Assembly (NCBI RefSeq): GCF_001423425.1
Contig: NZ_LMNX01000004.1
Coordinates: forward strand, 62,001-126,000
Direction: 5' to 3'
Length of the DNA stretch: 64,000 bases
Origin: Rhizobium sp. Leaf306
Lineage (GTDB): Bacteria; Pseudomonadota; Alphaproteobacteria; Rhizobiales; Rhizobiaceae
Of the stretch, positions 27,547 through 36,664 are shown one piece after another (within the stretch, counting starts at the first letter, position 1; every line of letters begins with the position of its first letter). The notes below the pieces were generated by a model, which did no database searches, was not told where the DNA came from, and saw nothing but the letters and a program-made list of their open reading frames with translations. The position numbers and the translations under genes were made by a program.

Positions 27547-27780
27547 TCAGGACGCCGTAAACTTCACCGTCACGCCGCGCTGGCGAAAATAGGCCTGCAT
27601 CAGCTTGCGGCCCTGGCGATTGTTCTGCACGATCCGCGCCGGGTCGAACTCGGCTTCCTTCTGGCCAGCCTGGGTGAGCGCTGCCTTGAGAGCGGCGATA
27701 TGCGTGTCGAGATCGGCATTGTTGGCCTGAAGCGATTCATAAATGCGGTTTGTCGCTTCGGCTACGGTCGGTTCGCTCAT
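27547..27780 (-). CDS. Small conserved protein of unknown function, 77 aa
   Basis: Helical, no signal peptide or membrane helix. Residues ATNRIYESLQANNADLDTHI form a likely amphipathic helix; the C-terminal half is basic (NNRQGRKLMQAYFRQRG) and could contact nucleic acid. No family recognised. It lies convergent with gap and divergent from the histidine phosphatase gene. Confidence 0.65.
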   Translation of the reverse strand: MSEPTVAEATNRIYESLQANNADLDTHIAALKAALTQAGQKEAEFDPARIVQNNRQGRKLMQAYFRQRGVTVKFTAS

Positions 27781-27971
27781 GTCATACTCCAGTCATTGTT
27801 TCGCCGGCGCTTAGCACACTTTCTGGCACGACCCAATTGCGATGATGACCCGTCGGCGTCAGCAGATACCCTATGTGAGGGATGTTATTGTGCGTGAGGG
27901 TGAAACCACGCAATATCACCGCACGTATTGGCTTTGGACAGACAAACGCCAGCACCACCTGGAGATACGCC

Positions 27972-28532
27972 ATGTTTCTGCGACGCCAGTTGCTGATCGC
28001 CTCCGCCCTTGCCCTGACCAGCAATGCAAGGGCGCAATCCGATACGTGGGCAGAGCTTCGCACTGGCGCGGCTATCATGCTGCTTCGCCACGCGATTGCG
28101 CCCGGAACCGGCGATCCGGCGAATTTTGCGGTCAATGATTGCAGCACGCAGCGCAATCTCTCCGCACAGGGCATCGCTCAGGCGGGCCGGATCGGCACGC
28201 TCTTCCGGAAAAATGGCGTGGCGCAGGTGCAGGTCTTTTCCAGCCAGTGGTGCCGCTGCATCGATACCGCCAAAGGTCTTGGTCTTGGGTCGGTCGAGCC
28301 GCAGCCGCTGCTCAACTCGTTTTTCGGCAGTCCCGAAGATGGCAGGCCGCAGACGCAGGCCCTTCGCGCCTGGATGACGGGCTTGCCACCCGGCCGGCCG
28401 GTTGTGCTGGTCACCCATCAGGTCAACATAACCGGCCTCACCAGCATCGTTCCTGCCAGCGGCGAACTCCTGTTCGTCACGGCAGGTGCTGCCGATCCAC
28501 TGACGGTGATTGGCAGGGTCGCCGCTGAGTAG
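27972..28532 (+). CDS. Exported histidine phosphatase family protein
   Basis: 186 aa from the ATG at 27972, which follows GGAGATACGCC. Signal peptide MFLRRQLLIASALALTSNARA. The phosphoglycerate mutase-like RHG motif is present in variant form (LLRHAIAPG, so RHA), with the second Arg in SSQWCRCIDTA and the catalytic His in LVTHQVNITGL. The domain is about 165 residues, so it is a small SixA/PhoE-type branch. Being periplasmic, a phosphoprotein role is unlikely; the substrate is unknown. Confidence 0.82.
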   Translation: MFLRRQLLIASALALTSNARAQSDTWAELRTGAAIMLLRHAIAPGTGDPANFAVNDCSTQRNLSAQGIAQAGRIGTLFRKNGVAQVQVFSSQWCRCIDTAKGLGLGSVEPQPLLNSFFGSPEDGRPQTQALRAWMTGLPPGRPVVLVTHQVNITGLTSIVPASGELLFVTAGAADPLTVIGRVAAE

Positions 28533-28898
28533 GCAGCGACCGGAAACGCTTTTCGCTCCTTAGACCTGCGCTGCGGGCAGCTCTTCGGCGTGTTCGCGAC
28601 CACGCCTACCTTCGCAACGTGCTAACCGACATTGACGCCATCGTGGCCGAGGTCGCTGCCGGTCGGGCCTGCGCCAACCATTCACTTCGCACGGCGTGCT
28701 TTTTCTTCGCCCCCGGCCCTTCTCTTGCCGGATTTGTTCCCGTCTATTTGAATATGCACATCGAATCGCCCGGCCACTGACCGGGATCTGCTCCATGGCT
28801 ATCTTGTCGCATCGCGACAGCGGCACAGGATCCGACAATCGCCGGGCCTGCTGATGGATGGATTTCCGTAAACGGCGGCGAGAGGAAGGACGGGGACT
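28533..28898. other. 366-base stretch without a recognisable gene
   Basis: Between the histidine phosphatase gene and the antiporter. I see no conserved ORF, terminator or operator. Base composition resembles coding sequence in the first half (28560-28700), so a decayed gene is possible, but no frame gives a recognisable protein. Confidence 0.4.
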
Positions 28899-30725
28899 TT
28901 GGAGGCTTTCTACATCATCCTGCTGGTCGGCACGGTTCTGGTGTTGGCTGCGGCCTTTTCCAGCCTGCTTGCCTTCCGGTTCGGCGCCCCCCTGCTTCTC
29001 GTCTTCCTGTCGATCGGCCTGCTGGCCGGTGTCGATGGTCTTGGCATCCGCTTCGAGAACTACTCCTTCACCTTCATGCTGGGGTCGTTGGCGCTCGCCA
29101 TCATCCTGTTCGATAGCGGCTTCGGCACCTCGCTCCACTCCTTCCGCATAGCCGCGGTTCCGGCGCTCACGCTCGCGTCCGTCGGCGTGCTCTTGACCGC
29201 CGGCGTATTCGGCGTCGCGGCCAAGTATTTCCTGGGCTTCAGCTGGCTCGAAGGCTTCCTGCTCGGGTCGATCGTCGCCTCGACTGACGCTGCCGCGGTG
29301 TTCTTTCTGCTGCGCATCGGCGGCATCAACATCCGCGACAAGGTGCGCTCCACGCTCGAAGTGGAATCCGGCACCAACGACCCGATGGCGATCTTCCTGA
29401 CGATCGCGCTGTCCGAACTGCTCGCCACCGGCCAGGGCTTCGGCGGCCTCGACCTGCATTTCGCCGTCATGTTCCTCGAGGAAATGGGGCTCGGCGTCAT
29501 CTTCGGCCTGCTCGGCGGCTTGATGATCGTCTGGGTGCTGAACCGCTTCACCTCCGATCGGGGTCTCGCTCCGATCCTGGTCCTCACGCTTGCGTTGCTC
29601 GTGTTCGCCTTCACCGGCGCCATGGGCGGCAGCGGCTTTCTTGCGGTCTATGTGGCCGGCATCTACTCGGGCAATCGCAAGATGTTTGCCAAGCACCAGA
29701 TCACGCGCTTCAACGAGGGGCTGACGTGGCTGGCGCAGATCATCATGTTCCTGGTGCTCGGCCTGCTCGCCACACCCTCCCAGTTCCCGATCCTGCTCGT
29801 GCCGGCGATCGGTCTGGCGCTGTTCCTGATTTTCGTCGCCCGCCCCATCGCCGTGTGGATCAGCCTGATGGCCTATGACTTCACGCAGCAGGAAATCGGT
29901 TTTCTGTCCTGGGTCGGTCTGCGCGGTGCGGTGTCCATCCTGCTCGCCATCACGCCGATCCTGTCGGGCGCCGAAAACGGGTCCGTCTTCTTCAACGTCA
30001 CCTTCATCATCGTGCTCGTCTCGCTTCTCCTGCAGGGTTGGACGATCAAGCCGGTGGCGCGGTATCTCGGGTTGATCATCCCGCCGCGGATCGGCGCCGT
30101 CGACAAGCTGGAACTCGACCTTCCCGGCAAGGCGACCCATGAACTGATCTCTTACCGCGTCCTGAAAGACAGCCCGATCCTGTCCGGCGAGCGCATTCCC
30201 CGCTGGGCCATGCCGTCGCTGGTCATCCGCGACGGCCGCAGCCTGCGTTACCAGTATGCCGGACGCCTGCGGGAGAACGATCAGGTCTACCTGTTCGTGA
30301 CGCCGAACTATACCAAACTGCTCGATCGGCTGTTTGCGAGCCGCGTGCCTGTCGATGATGACGATGCCGAGTTCTTCGGCGCCTTCGCCATCTCGCCGAC
30401 ACGGCCCGCAACCGAACTGGACCTCGCCTATGGTCCGGGCCTGCTCTCGGCAACCGAGCAGGCAATGACGATCGGCGAACTGATGCATTCCAGGCTGGGC
30501 GGCAAGACGGAATATGCCGACCGCATGCGCTTCGGCTCGATCGTGCTGATCGTGCGGGAAACCGACGAGCTGGACCATGTCACCAAAATTGGCGTCTCGC
30601 TGGAACCGGTGGAGCCTGCAACCAAGCTGCCGATCTTCATCAATATGCGCGAAATCGCCCACCGGATAAGGGACCAGATCCGCAAGTATCGCGGCAAGCC
30701 GGTGCCCGGCCGCCCCTCCGCCTGA
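28899..30725 (+). CDS. Potassium/proton antiporter, CPA1 family (NhaP2/CvrA type)
   Basis: 608 aa with a TTG start at 28899 preceded by AGAGGAAGGACGGGG. About twelve membrane helices span residues 1-400, with the conserved [12 protein letters not shown] and [10 protein letters not shown] motifs that carry the ion-binding Asp. A regulatory TrkA_C domain follows at about 415-485 ([18 protein letters not shown]) and a CorC_HlyC-type domain at about 500-590. This domain order is that of the NhaP2 K+/H+ antiporters. It lies between gap and pgk without functional link to glycolysis. Confidence 0.92.
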   Translation: MEAFYIILLVGTVLVLAAAFSSLLAFRFGAPLLLVFLSIGLLAGVDGLGIRFENYSFTFMLGSLALAIILFDSGFGTSLHSFRIAAVPALTLASVGVLLTAGVFGVAAKYFLGFSWLEGFLLGSIVASTDAAAVFFLLRIGGINIRDKVRSTLEVESGTNDPMAIFLTIALSELLATGQGFGGLDLHFAVMFLEEMGLGVIFGLLGGLMIVWVLNRFTSDRGLAPILVLTLALLVFAFTGAMGGSGFLAVYVAGIYSGNRKMFAKHQITRFNEGLTWLAQIIMFLVLGLLATPSQFPILLVPAIGLALFLIFVARPIAVWISLMAYDFTQQEIGFLSWVGLRGAVSILLAITPILSGAENGSVFFNVTFIIVLVSLLLQGWTIKPVARYLGLIIPPRIGAVDKLELDLPGKATHELISYRVLKDSPILSGERIPRWAMPSLVIRDGRSLRYQYAGRLRENDQVYLFVTPNYTKLLDRLFASRVPVDDDDAEFFGAFAISPTRPATELDLAYGPGLLSATEQAMTIGELMHSRLGGKTEYADRMRFGSIVLIVRETDELDHVTKIGVSLEPVEPATKLPIFINMREIAHRIRDQIRKYRGKPVPGRPSA

Positions 30726-30843
30726 ACCCTGGCCGCCATCCGGCAACCGGCGCAAAGGCTATTTCGTTGAGCCGACAGCCTTGCGCCGTCGGACAAGAAT
30801 AGTATGGTCCCGCCACCCTTTATCAAGCAACGGGATCAGTACC

Positions 30844-32043
30844 ATGCCGGCCTTCAAGACCCTCGACGACCTCACCGATATCGCAGGTAAGCGCATTCTC
30901 GTCCGCGTCGACCTCAACGTTCCCGTGAGCGACGGCAAGGTGACGGACGCGACCCGTATCGAGCGCGTTGCTCCGACAATCACGGAACTGTCGAAGAAAG
31001 GCGCCAAGGTCATCCTGCTCGCCCATTTCGGCCGCCCCAAGGGCGAACCGGTCGCCGACATGTCGCTGTCCCAGATCGTCATGGCCGTCAATCAGGTGCT
31101 CGGTCAGAAGATCCTCTTCGCATCCGACTGCATCGGCCCTGAAGCCGAGGATGCTGTCGCCTCGATGAAGAACGGCGATGTCCTGCTTCTCGAAAACACC
31201 CGCTTCCACACGGGCGAGGAAAAGAACGACAGCGGCTTTACCGAAGAACTGGCGAAGAACGGCGATATCTATGTCAACGACGCCTTCTCGGCCGCCCACC
31301 GCGCCCATGCCTCCACGGAAGGTCTTGCCCACCGCCTGCCCGCCTATGCCGGCCGCACGATGCAGGCTGAGCTCGAAGCGCTGGAAAAGGGTCTTGGCGC
31401 CCCTGCCCGCCCGGTCGTCGCCATCGTCGGCGGCGCCAAGGTTTCTAGCAAGATCGATCTGCTGCAGAACCTGGTGAAGAAGGTGGACGCGCTGGTGATC
31501 GGCGGCGGCATGGCGAACACGTTCATCGCAGCGCAAGGCATCGATGTGGGCAAGTCGCTCTGCGAGCATGATCTTGCAGACACCGCCCGCGCCATCATGG
31601 CCGAAGCAGAAGCGTCCGGCTGCACCATCGTGCTGCCAAGTGACGGCGTCGTTGCCCGCGAGTTCAAGGCGAATGCCGACAACGAAACCGTCGCTATCGA
31701 TGCGATCCCGTCCGATGCGATGATGCTCGACGTCGGCCCGAAATCCGTCGAAGCCGTCAACGAATGGATCGGCAAGGCCTCGACGCTGGTCTGGAACGGC
31801 CCGCTCGGCGCCTTCGAGATCACCCCGTTCGACACAGCGACCGTCTCCGCTGCAAAATTTGCAGCCGCTGAGACGAAGGCCGGCAGGCTGGTTTCAGTCG
31901 CCGGTGGCGGCGATACGGTGGCAGCACTCAACCATGCAGGCGTGGCCGACGATTTCTCCTACGTCTCGACCGCTGGCGGCGCCTTCCTGGAATGGATGGA
32001 AGGCAAGGAACTGCCCGGCGTTTCGGTGCTGACCAAGGCCTGA
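30844..32043 (+). CDS. pgk: Phosphoglycerate kinase
   Basis: 399 aa from the ATG at 30844 (frame opens at 30781). Family signature [13 protein letters not shown] near 21-33, HFGRPKGEP at 62-70, the hinge and nucleotide-binding GGAKVSSK at about 198 and GGGMANTF at 222, and [11 protein letters not shown] near 354. Converts 1,3-bisphosphoglycerate and ADP to 3-phosphoglycerate and ATP. Separated from gap by the antiporter and two other genes, an arrangement shared by Rhizobiaceae. Confidence 0.97.
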   Translation: MPAFKTLDDLTDIAGKRILVRVDLNVPVSDGKVTDATRIERVAPTITELSKKGAKVILLAHFGRPKGEPVADMSLSQIVMAVNQVLGQKILFASDCIGPEAEDAVASMKNGDVLLLENTRFHTGEEKNDSGFTEELAKNGDIYVNDAFSAAHRAHASTEGLAHRLPAYAGRTMQAELEALEKGLGAPARPVVAIVGGAKVSSKIDLLQNLVKKVDALVIGGGMANTFIAAQGIDVGKSLCEHDLADTARAIMAEAEASGCTIVLPSDGVVAREFKANADNETVAIDAIPSDAMMLDVGPKSVEAVNEWIGKASTLVWNGPLGAFEITPFDTATVSAAKFAAAETKAGRLVSVAGGGDTVAALNHAGVADDFSYVSTAGGAFLEWMEGKELPGVSVLTKA

Positions 32044-32148
32044 CCGACCGGCATTCCAGAACGCGACCCCCGATGGGTTCAGAGGCGCGGGAGATAGGCT
32101 TCCGCGCCCGATCGGCAAGGCGAATTTAAAGAAATTCAATATTTTAAA

Positions 32149-32176
32149 CGATTGAAACGATTTCAATCGTTTCAAT
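32149..32176. promoter_or_regulatory. Nested palindromic operator upstream of the aldolase gene
   Basis: ATTGAAACGA (32151-32160) and TCGTTTCAAT (32167-32176) are perfect reverse complements with spacer TTTCAA. A second palindrome, CGATTGAAA-cga-TTTCAATCG (32149-32169), overlaps it, giving three GAAACGA/TCGTTTC-like half-sites in phase. This resembles LacI-family operators with a central CG. It lies 140 bases upstream of the fba start in an AT-rich promoter-like zone. No regulator gene is adjacent. Confidence 0.6.
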
Positions 32177-32316
32177 GGCTTAGAGCATCATTTCCCTTTA
32201 AAAGAACTTCTGTTATCGGCGGGAGAGAACTTCGGATATGCTCTTCAATATCGGGCTCTCCGAAGATTGAATGGGCACACGCGCGCAACGCGCCATTGTG
32301 AGGGATAGGAGCGATT

Positions 32317-33213
32317 ATGGTAGACGCGAAGATGTTGGACAAAGTCAGGTCGGCGCCCGGTTTCATTGCGGCGCTTGATCAGAGCGGTGGTTCGACACCC
32401 AAAGCGCTGCTGCTCTACGGCATTGCCGAAACCGAATACCAGGGCGACGAAGAGATGTTTCGCCTGATGCACGCCATGCGCGCCCGCATCATGAAGGCAC
32501 CGGCCTTTACAGGCGACAAGGTCGTCGGCGCCATCCTGTTCGAGCGCACAATGGATGGCGATGTCGACGGCGAACCGGTTCCCTCCTACCTCTGGAACAA
32601 GCGCGGCGTCGTGCCTTTCCTGAAGATTGACAAGGGCCTCGCTGCCGAAGAAAACGGCGTGCAACTGATGAAGCCGATGCCTGATCTCGACGCTCTCCTG
32701 ATCCGCGGCCGCGAAAAGGGAATTTTCGGTACAAAGATGCGCTCGGTGATTGCCTCTGCCGACAAGGCCGGCATCGCTGACGTCGTGCAGCAGCAGTTCG
32801 AAGTCGCGCGCCAGATCATCGCACAGGGCCTCGTTCCGATCATCGAACCGGAGATCCTCATTAACAGCCCGACCAAGGCTGAAGCTGAGACTATCCTGCG
32901 CGACGAGATCGCCCAGCAGCTCGACACGCTCGGTCCGGGCGAAGACGTGATGCTGAAGGTAACGATCCCAACGGTCGCCGATTTCTATGCGGATCTCGCC
33001 GCTCACAAGTCGGTCGTTCGCCTCGTTGCCCTGTCCGGCGGCTACAGCCGCGTCGATGCCTGCGAAAAGCTGAGCCACAACCGCGACATGATCGCGAGCT
33101 TCTCGCGCGCGCTCACCGAAAACCTGCGCGTCTCAATGAGCGATGCAGATTTCGACGCGAGCCTGGCTGAAACCATCGACGGGATCTATTCCGCGAGCGT
33201 CAACAAGGCCTGA
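32317..33213 (+). CDS. fbaB: Class I fructose-bisphosphate aldolase
   Basis: 298 aa. Class I (Schiff-base) fold: FIAALDQSGGSTPKAL near 17-32, FLKIDKGL at about 108, IIEPEIL at about 183 and the lysine-bearing MLKVTIPT at about 208, which supplies the Schiff-base Lys. It does not carry the His-rich metal site of class II enzymes. Start ATG at 32317 follows GGATAGGAGCG. It closes the tkt-gap-pgk-aldolase block, and probably has its own promoter behind the palindrome at 32149. Confidence 0.93.
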   Translation: MVDAKMLDKVRSAPGFIAALDQSGGSTPKALLLYGIAETEYQGDEEMFRLMHAMRARIMKAPAFTGDKVVGAILFERTMDGDVDGEPVPSYLWNKRGVVPFLKIDKGLAAEENGVQLMKPMPDLDALLIRGREKGIFGTKMRSVIASADKAGIADVVQQQFEVARQIIAQGLVPIIEPEILINSPTKAEAETILRDEIAQQLDTLGPGEDVMLKVTIPTVADFYADLAAHKSVVRLVALSGGYSRVDACEKLSHNRDMIASFSRALTENLRVSMSDADFDASLAETIDGIYSASVNKA

Positions 33214-33304
33214 TGCTCTAACCCAGATGCTGCGGCATCGGGAACACGAACCTGGAAAAGGCCGCCTCAGCTTTAATAGCTCTGGCCCTTTTCATGGGAG
33301 GAAG

Positions 33305-33330
33305 AGGCCGCACCGGGGGGTGCGGCCTTT
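33305..33330 (+). terminator. Terminator after the aldolase gene
   Basis: AGGCCGCACC (33305-33314) pairs with GGTGCGGCCT (33319-33328) around GGGG, followed by TT. Ninety bases after the aldolase stop; a second imperfect stem (AAAAGGCC with GGCCCTTTT, 33257-33293) precedes it. Confidence 0.8.
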
Positions 33331-33445
33331 CTCGTTTCCAGACCCTGCCCAGACAATCAGGATTGATGTCTTCCATCAAAACCATTGTCTGGTGATGGGA
33401 GATCGCAGGCTCTAGAAGTTACGTTCTCAACTGGGGAGCCCGTCC

Positions 33446-34363
33446 ATGCCTGTCGTCGATTTCGTCACCGTCGATGTCTTTACCGACCAGCGCTTCTTCG
33501 GCAATCCGCTTGCGGTCATCACAGACGCCCGCGGCCTTTCGGGCGATGAGATGCAGGCGATCGCAACGGAGTTCGGCTATTCCGAAACCACGTTCGTGCT
33601 TCCACCGGACAATCCAGCCAACACGGCGCGCGTGCGCATCTTCACACCGACGACAGAGGTTCCCTTTGCCGGCCATCCGAATGTCGGAACTGCCTTCGTC
33701 CTTGGAAACCTGCCCGACCTGTTCGGCAACGCTTTAGGCAACACGCTCCGCTTCGAGGAAATCGCCGGACTGGTCGAGATCGACCTGATCCGGGAGGGCG
33801 ATGTGGTTGTCGGCGCAACCATCCGGGCACCGCGGCCACTTGAACTGGGCGCCGAGATCGAGCCCGAACGTATCGCCGACTGCGCATCCATCGGCGTCGG
33901 GCATGTCGTCATGCACAATCACGCACCCGTCTTCGCATCGGTCGGCTTGCCATTCGCAGTTGCTGAGTTGGACGGCCTGCAGGCGCTCGCCGCGGCCAGG
34001 CCGGATCTCACGTCATTCCATCGCGCGGCCGAGATCGGCCCGGGCGATCAGATGGAGTTTTCGCTGTTTCTCTATGTCCGTGATGCCAAGGATCCCCTGC
34101 ATATCCGTGCCCGCATGTTCGCACCGCTCGACAATGTGCCGGAAGACCCGGCAACGGGTAGCGCGTCTGCAGCGCTCGGCGCGTTCCTCGCGACGCTTGA
34201 CCCTGAAACTGACGCCGATATCCGCATGACCGTCGAACAGGGTGTGGAGATGGGCCGCCGCAGCGTGATCGAGCTCGCCATGGTCAAAAGAGAGGGTCGC
34301 GTCACCGATGTGCGGATCAGCGGAAGCTGCGTGAAGGTGATGAGCGGCCGGATCGAGCTGTAA
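33446..34363 (+). CDS. PhzF family protein
   Basis: 305 aa, two similar alpha/beta barrels of the diaminopimelate epimerase-like fold. N-terminal [17 protein letters not shown], the conserved GYSETTFVL with Glu47 at the expected catalytic position, [17 protein letters not shown], and [17 protein letters not shown] in the second half. PhzF acts in phenazine synthesis in pseudomonads, but no other phenazine gene is here and most bacterial members are general isomerases or lyases of unknown substrate. The stop is directly followed by the stop of a minus-strand small gene. Confidence 0.92.
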   Translation: MPVVDFVTVDVFTDQRFFGNPLAVITDARGLSGDEMQAIATEFGYSETTFVLPPDNPANTARVRIFTPTTEVPFAGHPNVGTAFVLGNLPDLFGNALGNTLRFEEIAGLVEIDLIREGDVVVGATIRAPRPLELGAEIEPERIADCASIGVGHVVMHNHAPVFASVGLPFAVAELDGLQALAAARPDLTSFHRAAEIGPGDQMEFSLFLYVRDAKDPLHIRARMFAPLDNVPEDPATGSASAALGAFLATLDPETDADIRMTVEQGVEMGRRSVIELAMVKREGRVTDVRISGSCVKVMSGRIEL

Positions 34364-34528
34364 TCAGCCGACGAACTCGCGCAGCAGCAGTGCTAAGGAC
34401 CAGAGCGCGAAGGCGACCAGCGCCAGCTTCCAGAAATCCATCCGGCGCCTGAGGCCCGGGAGGTTCAATGGCTTGATGATCTGCACGACCATGGCCAGCA
34501 TCAACAGGACGGAGATTGTTTTTGTCAT
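34364..34528 (-). CDS. Small membrane protein, 54 aa
   Basis: Not in ordinary gene-length range but well formed: MTKTISVLLMLAMVVQIIKP, then PGLRRRMDFWKLALVAFAL and SLALLLREF. Two hydrophobic helices (about 5-19 and 33-48) flank a basic loop LPGLRRRMD, which by the positive-inside rule should be cytoplasmic. Its stop codon abuts the PhzF stop with no base between them. The ATG follows GAAAGACAG. No family recognised. Confidence 0.6.
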   Translation of the reverse strand: MTKTISVLLMLAMVVQIIKPLNLPGLRRRMDFWKLALVAFALWSLALLLREFVG

Positions 34529-34735
34529 CTGTCTTTCGTCACTGTTTCAAAGGCTCGCCACAGGCTGGACATTTTTGCTCTCCACCACAGTTAGACCGGG
34601 AGGAGAATCGGGGTCTGTTGCGTCATGATCTCTGATCTGCCTTACCTTCGTTAACGTCCTGTGCCGGTCTGCGCAACATCGCTCCGGCACGGCAGGGCGG
34701 ATCACCGACCACGAAGAGAGCTGACAGTATAGACG

Positions 34736-36013
34736 ATGAGCCGTAATCTCCTTCCCGTTCTCGCCCTCCTCACTGGTACGCTCTTTCTGTTCCTCGGCAA
34801 TGGCCTGCAGGGTCTTTTGTTGCCGGTGCGCGGTTCGATCGAAGGCTACTCGAACGAGGTTCTCGGCCTGCTCGGCACAACCTGGGCCTCAGGTTTCGTC
34901 ATCGGTTGCTTCGTGGCACCGAATGTCGTGCGCCGCATCGGGCACGTTCGCGCTTTTTCCGGCTTTCTGGCCCTGATCTGCCTCAACGTGCTTATGACCG
35001 GCCTGCTGGTCGATGACGTCGCGTGGCTCATCCTGCGGGCAATCACCGGCTTTTGCACTGCCGGTACGTCGATGATCATCGAAAGCTGGCTCAACGAACG
35101 TGCCACACCGGAAAACCGGGGCACGATCTTTTCCTTCTATATCTCCATCACCCTGTTCGGCGTTGTCGGTGGCCAGTTGATGGTGCCGTTTGCCGATGTG
35201 ACGCTGCCGACGCTGTTCATGGTCTGCGGCATCCTCTACTCGATCGCCGCCCTGCCGACGACGCTGTCCAAGGCTGCGTCACCACAACCGCTGAAACGCG
35301 CGCGGCTGGATCTCAAGGGACTGTTTCGAAACTCGCCGATCTCCTGCGTAGGCATTCTCTTGGTCGGCATCGCCAACGGGGCCTATGGCACGCTCGGCGC
35401 CGTGTTCGCGACCAAGGTCGGCCTCGACAAGGGATCGGTCGCCGCAATGGTATCGATCACCATCTTTGCCGGCGCGATCATGCAGTTTCCGGCGGGCCGG
35501 TTGTCGGACAGGCTGGACCGCCGTCATGTTCTTGCAGTCCTCTCCGGCGTCAGTGCGCTGGCAGGCCTTGCCGTTGTGCTGGTTGCGCCGACCAACGTCT
35601 ACACGATCGTTATCCTCGTCGCCACCTATGGCGCCGCCGCAAACGCGCTCTACCCGATCGCCGTTGCCCATGCCAACGACTTCGCCCAGCCCGAGGACTT
35701 CGTAAAGGTCTCCGGCGGCCTGTTGCTTCTTTACGGCATCGGGACGATCATCGGCCCGACGCTCGGAGGTCCTGTCATGACCTGGGCCGGCCCGCACGCT
35801 CTGTTTGGCGTCACGGCTGTCGCCCATCTGATGATCACCGTCTATGCGATCGTCCGAAGCCGGCAGCGCGCACCCGTCCCTGCCGGCGAACGCGACGCCT
35901 ACACGACGGTGACTGGAACCAACGGACCACTCGCGACACCCGAGGGCCTCTCGCTCGATCCGCGCGCAAGACCCAAGGATGCAGCCGCGCCTGAACAGCA
36001 GACGACGCCATAA
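34736..36013 (+). CDS. MFS transporter, YcaD-like
   Basis: 425 aa with twelve predicted membrane helices between residues 1 and 390 and a polar tail from about 395 (SLDPRARPKDAAAPEQQ). SMIIESWLNERATPENRG after helix 5 and FPAGRLSDRLDRRHVLAVLSG after helix 8 are typical of the YcaD/MFS sugar-type carriers with the motif A-like GxxxDRxxRR. Substrate unknown. It is followed after 18 bases by a DUF1192 gene and is likely co-transcribed with it. Confidence 0.88.
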   Translation: MSRNLLPVLALLTGTLFLFLGNGLQGLLLPVRGSIEGYSNEVLGLLGTTWASGFVIGCFVAPNVVRRIGHVRAFSGFLALICLNVLMTGLLVDDVAWLILRAITGFCTAGTSMIIESWLNERATPENRGTIFSFYISITLFGVVGGQLMVPFADVTLPTLFMVCGILYSIAALPTTLSKAASPQPLKRARLDLKGLFRNSPISCVGILLVGIANGAYGTLGAVFATKVGLDKGSVAAMVSITIFAGAIMQFPAGRLSDRLDRRHVLAVLSGVSALAGLAVVLVAPTNVYTIVILVATYGAAANALYPIAVAHANDFAQPEDFVKVSGGLLLLYGIGTIIGPTLGGPVMTWAGPHALFGVTAVAHLMITVYAIVRSRQRAPVPAGERDAYTTVTGTNGPLATPEGLSLDPRARPKDAAAPEQQTTP

Positions 36014-36031
36014 CGGCCAAGGAGCCTTGAA

Positions 36032-36223
36032 ATGTCATTTCTCGACGACGACCGCCCGAAGAAACCCGCAGCCCACGAGATCGGCGCCGATCTCTCGCTG
36101 CTCTCTGCGGACGAACTGCAGACGCGCATCACCATCCTGCAGGAAGAGATCGCGAGACTGGAAGCAGAGAAGGCGAGGAAGGCTGAGGGTCGCAAGGCCG
36201 CTGACAGCTTTTTCCGGACCTGA
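36032..36223 (+). CDS. DUF1192 small protein
   Basis: 63 aa. Begins MSFLDDDRPKKPAAHEIGAD and continues SLLSADELQTRITILQEEI and ARLEAEKARK, a short coiled coil. Matches the DUF1192 family, conserved in alphaproteobacteria and usually encoded close to rcdA. AAGGAGCCTTGAA is the ribosome binding site. Function unknown. Confidence 0.85.
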   Translation: MSFLDDDRPKKPAAHEIGADLSLLSADELQTRITILQEEIARLEAEKARKAEGRKAADSFFRT

Positions 36224-36263
36224 TGTGCCGGACTAAGAATAAACCGCAAAACCACGACCAATC

Positions 36264-36298
36264 TTAAGCAAACATTAATCATTAACAGAGAATATAGC
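36264..36298 (+). promoter_or_regulatory. CtrA-type box and -10 element, first of two
   Basis: TTAA (36264-36267), seven bases, TTAA (36275-36278): a perfect match to the CtrA consensus TTAA-N7-TTAA. A third TTAA follows at 36282. A -10-like TATAGC is at 36293-36298, so the box would be centred near -34 of a start around 36305, the position typical of CtrA activation. There is no gene between here and the terminator at 36372. Confidence 0.6.
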
Positions 36299-36304
36299 GA
36301 TGTT

Positions 36305-36398
36305 CGGTTCTGCCGGACTCAGACAGTTTCACCGCTCGGCGAATGGTCTGATTTCTCCCTGTTTTACCTTGAGAGCCGCTTTTGCGGCTCTTTTTTTT
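36305..36398 (+). ncRNA. Candidate CtrA-dependent small RNA
   Basis: About 94 nt predicted from the -10 at 36293 to the T-tract of the terminator at 36372-36398. It holds no plausible ORF with a ribosome binding site. The alternative is that the terminator merely ends the MFS-DUF1192 transcript, whose last stop is at 36223, 150 bases earlier. I found no named family for it. Confidence 0.45.
36372..36398 (+). terminator. Strong intrinsic terminator upstream of rcdA
   Basis: AGAGCCGC (36372-36379) pairs with GCGGCTCT (36384-36391) around TTTT and is followed by an uninterrupted run of eight T. It isolates rcdA from everything upstream. Confidence 0.92.
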
Positions 36399-36529
36399 GG
36401 CGGTCGGTCTGTACAGGCTCACGCAGCCATCAAAAACCCGTGCAAAAGGCCATTTTTAGGGGACTTGCGCTTTCGCAAGATCTGTTTCATTTCAAGAAGA
36501 TCGAGGGCGTTTACCGGTTCCTGTGGGTA

Positions 36530-36572
36530 TTAACCTTTCATTAAGAAACGCCTTGCGGATTTCCAGTATAAG
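36530..36572 (+). promoter_or_regulatory. CtrA-type box and -10 element of rcdA
   Basis: TTAA (36530-36533), seven bases CCTTTCA, TTAA (36541-36544): a second perfect TTAA-N7-TTAA. TATAAG at 36567-36572 is a good -10, placing the box near -42 of a start around 36579 and 86 bases before the rcdA ATG. This would put rcdA under direct CtrA control. Confidence 0.65.
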
Positions 36573-36664
36573 GATCATGTTCACTTCATTCAGCGGGCCA
36601 GATGGAACTTTTTGAGCCACTTCGCCATTGCCTGAGTAAGAAAGCATTAGCAGGAATGAATTCG

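Noticed and set aside
27815..27840. Possible sigma-54 promoter (TGGCACG then TTGCG)
   Set aside because: The GG-to-GC spacing is 12 rather than the required 10 bases, and the nearest gene start is on the wrong distance and strand.
28560..30755. 731-residue reading frame antisense to the K+/H+ antiporter
   Set aside because: Its composition is extreme (runs of Asp, Glu, His, Arg, Gln), it has no recognisable domain, and it mirrors the third-codon bias of the real antiporter gene. It is a shadow frame of GC-rich coding DNA.
33446..34363. PhzF as part of a phenazine cluster
   Set aside because: No other phz gene is in the window, and PhzF-fold proteins are common housekeeping isomerase-like enzymes.
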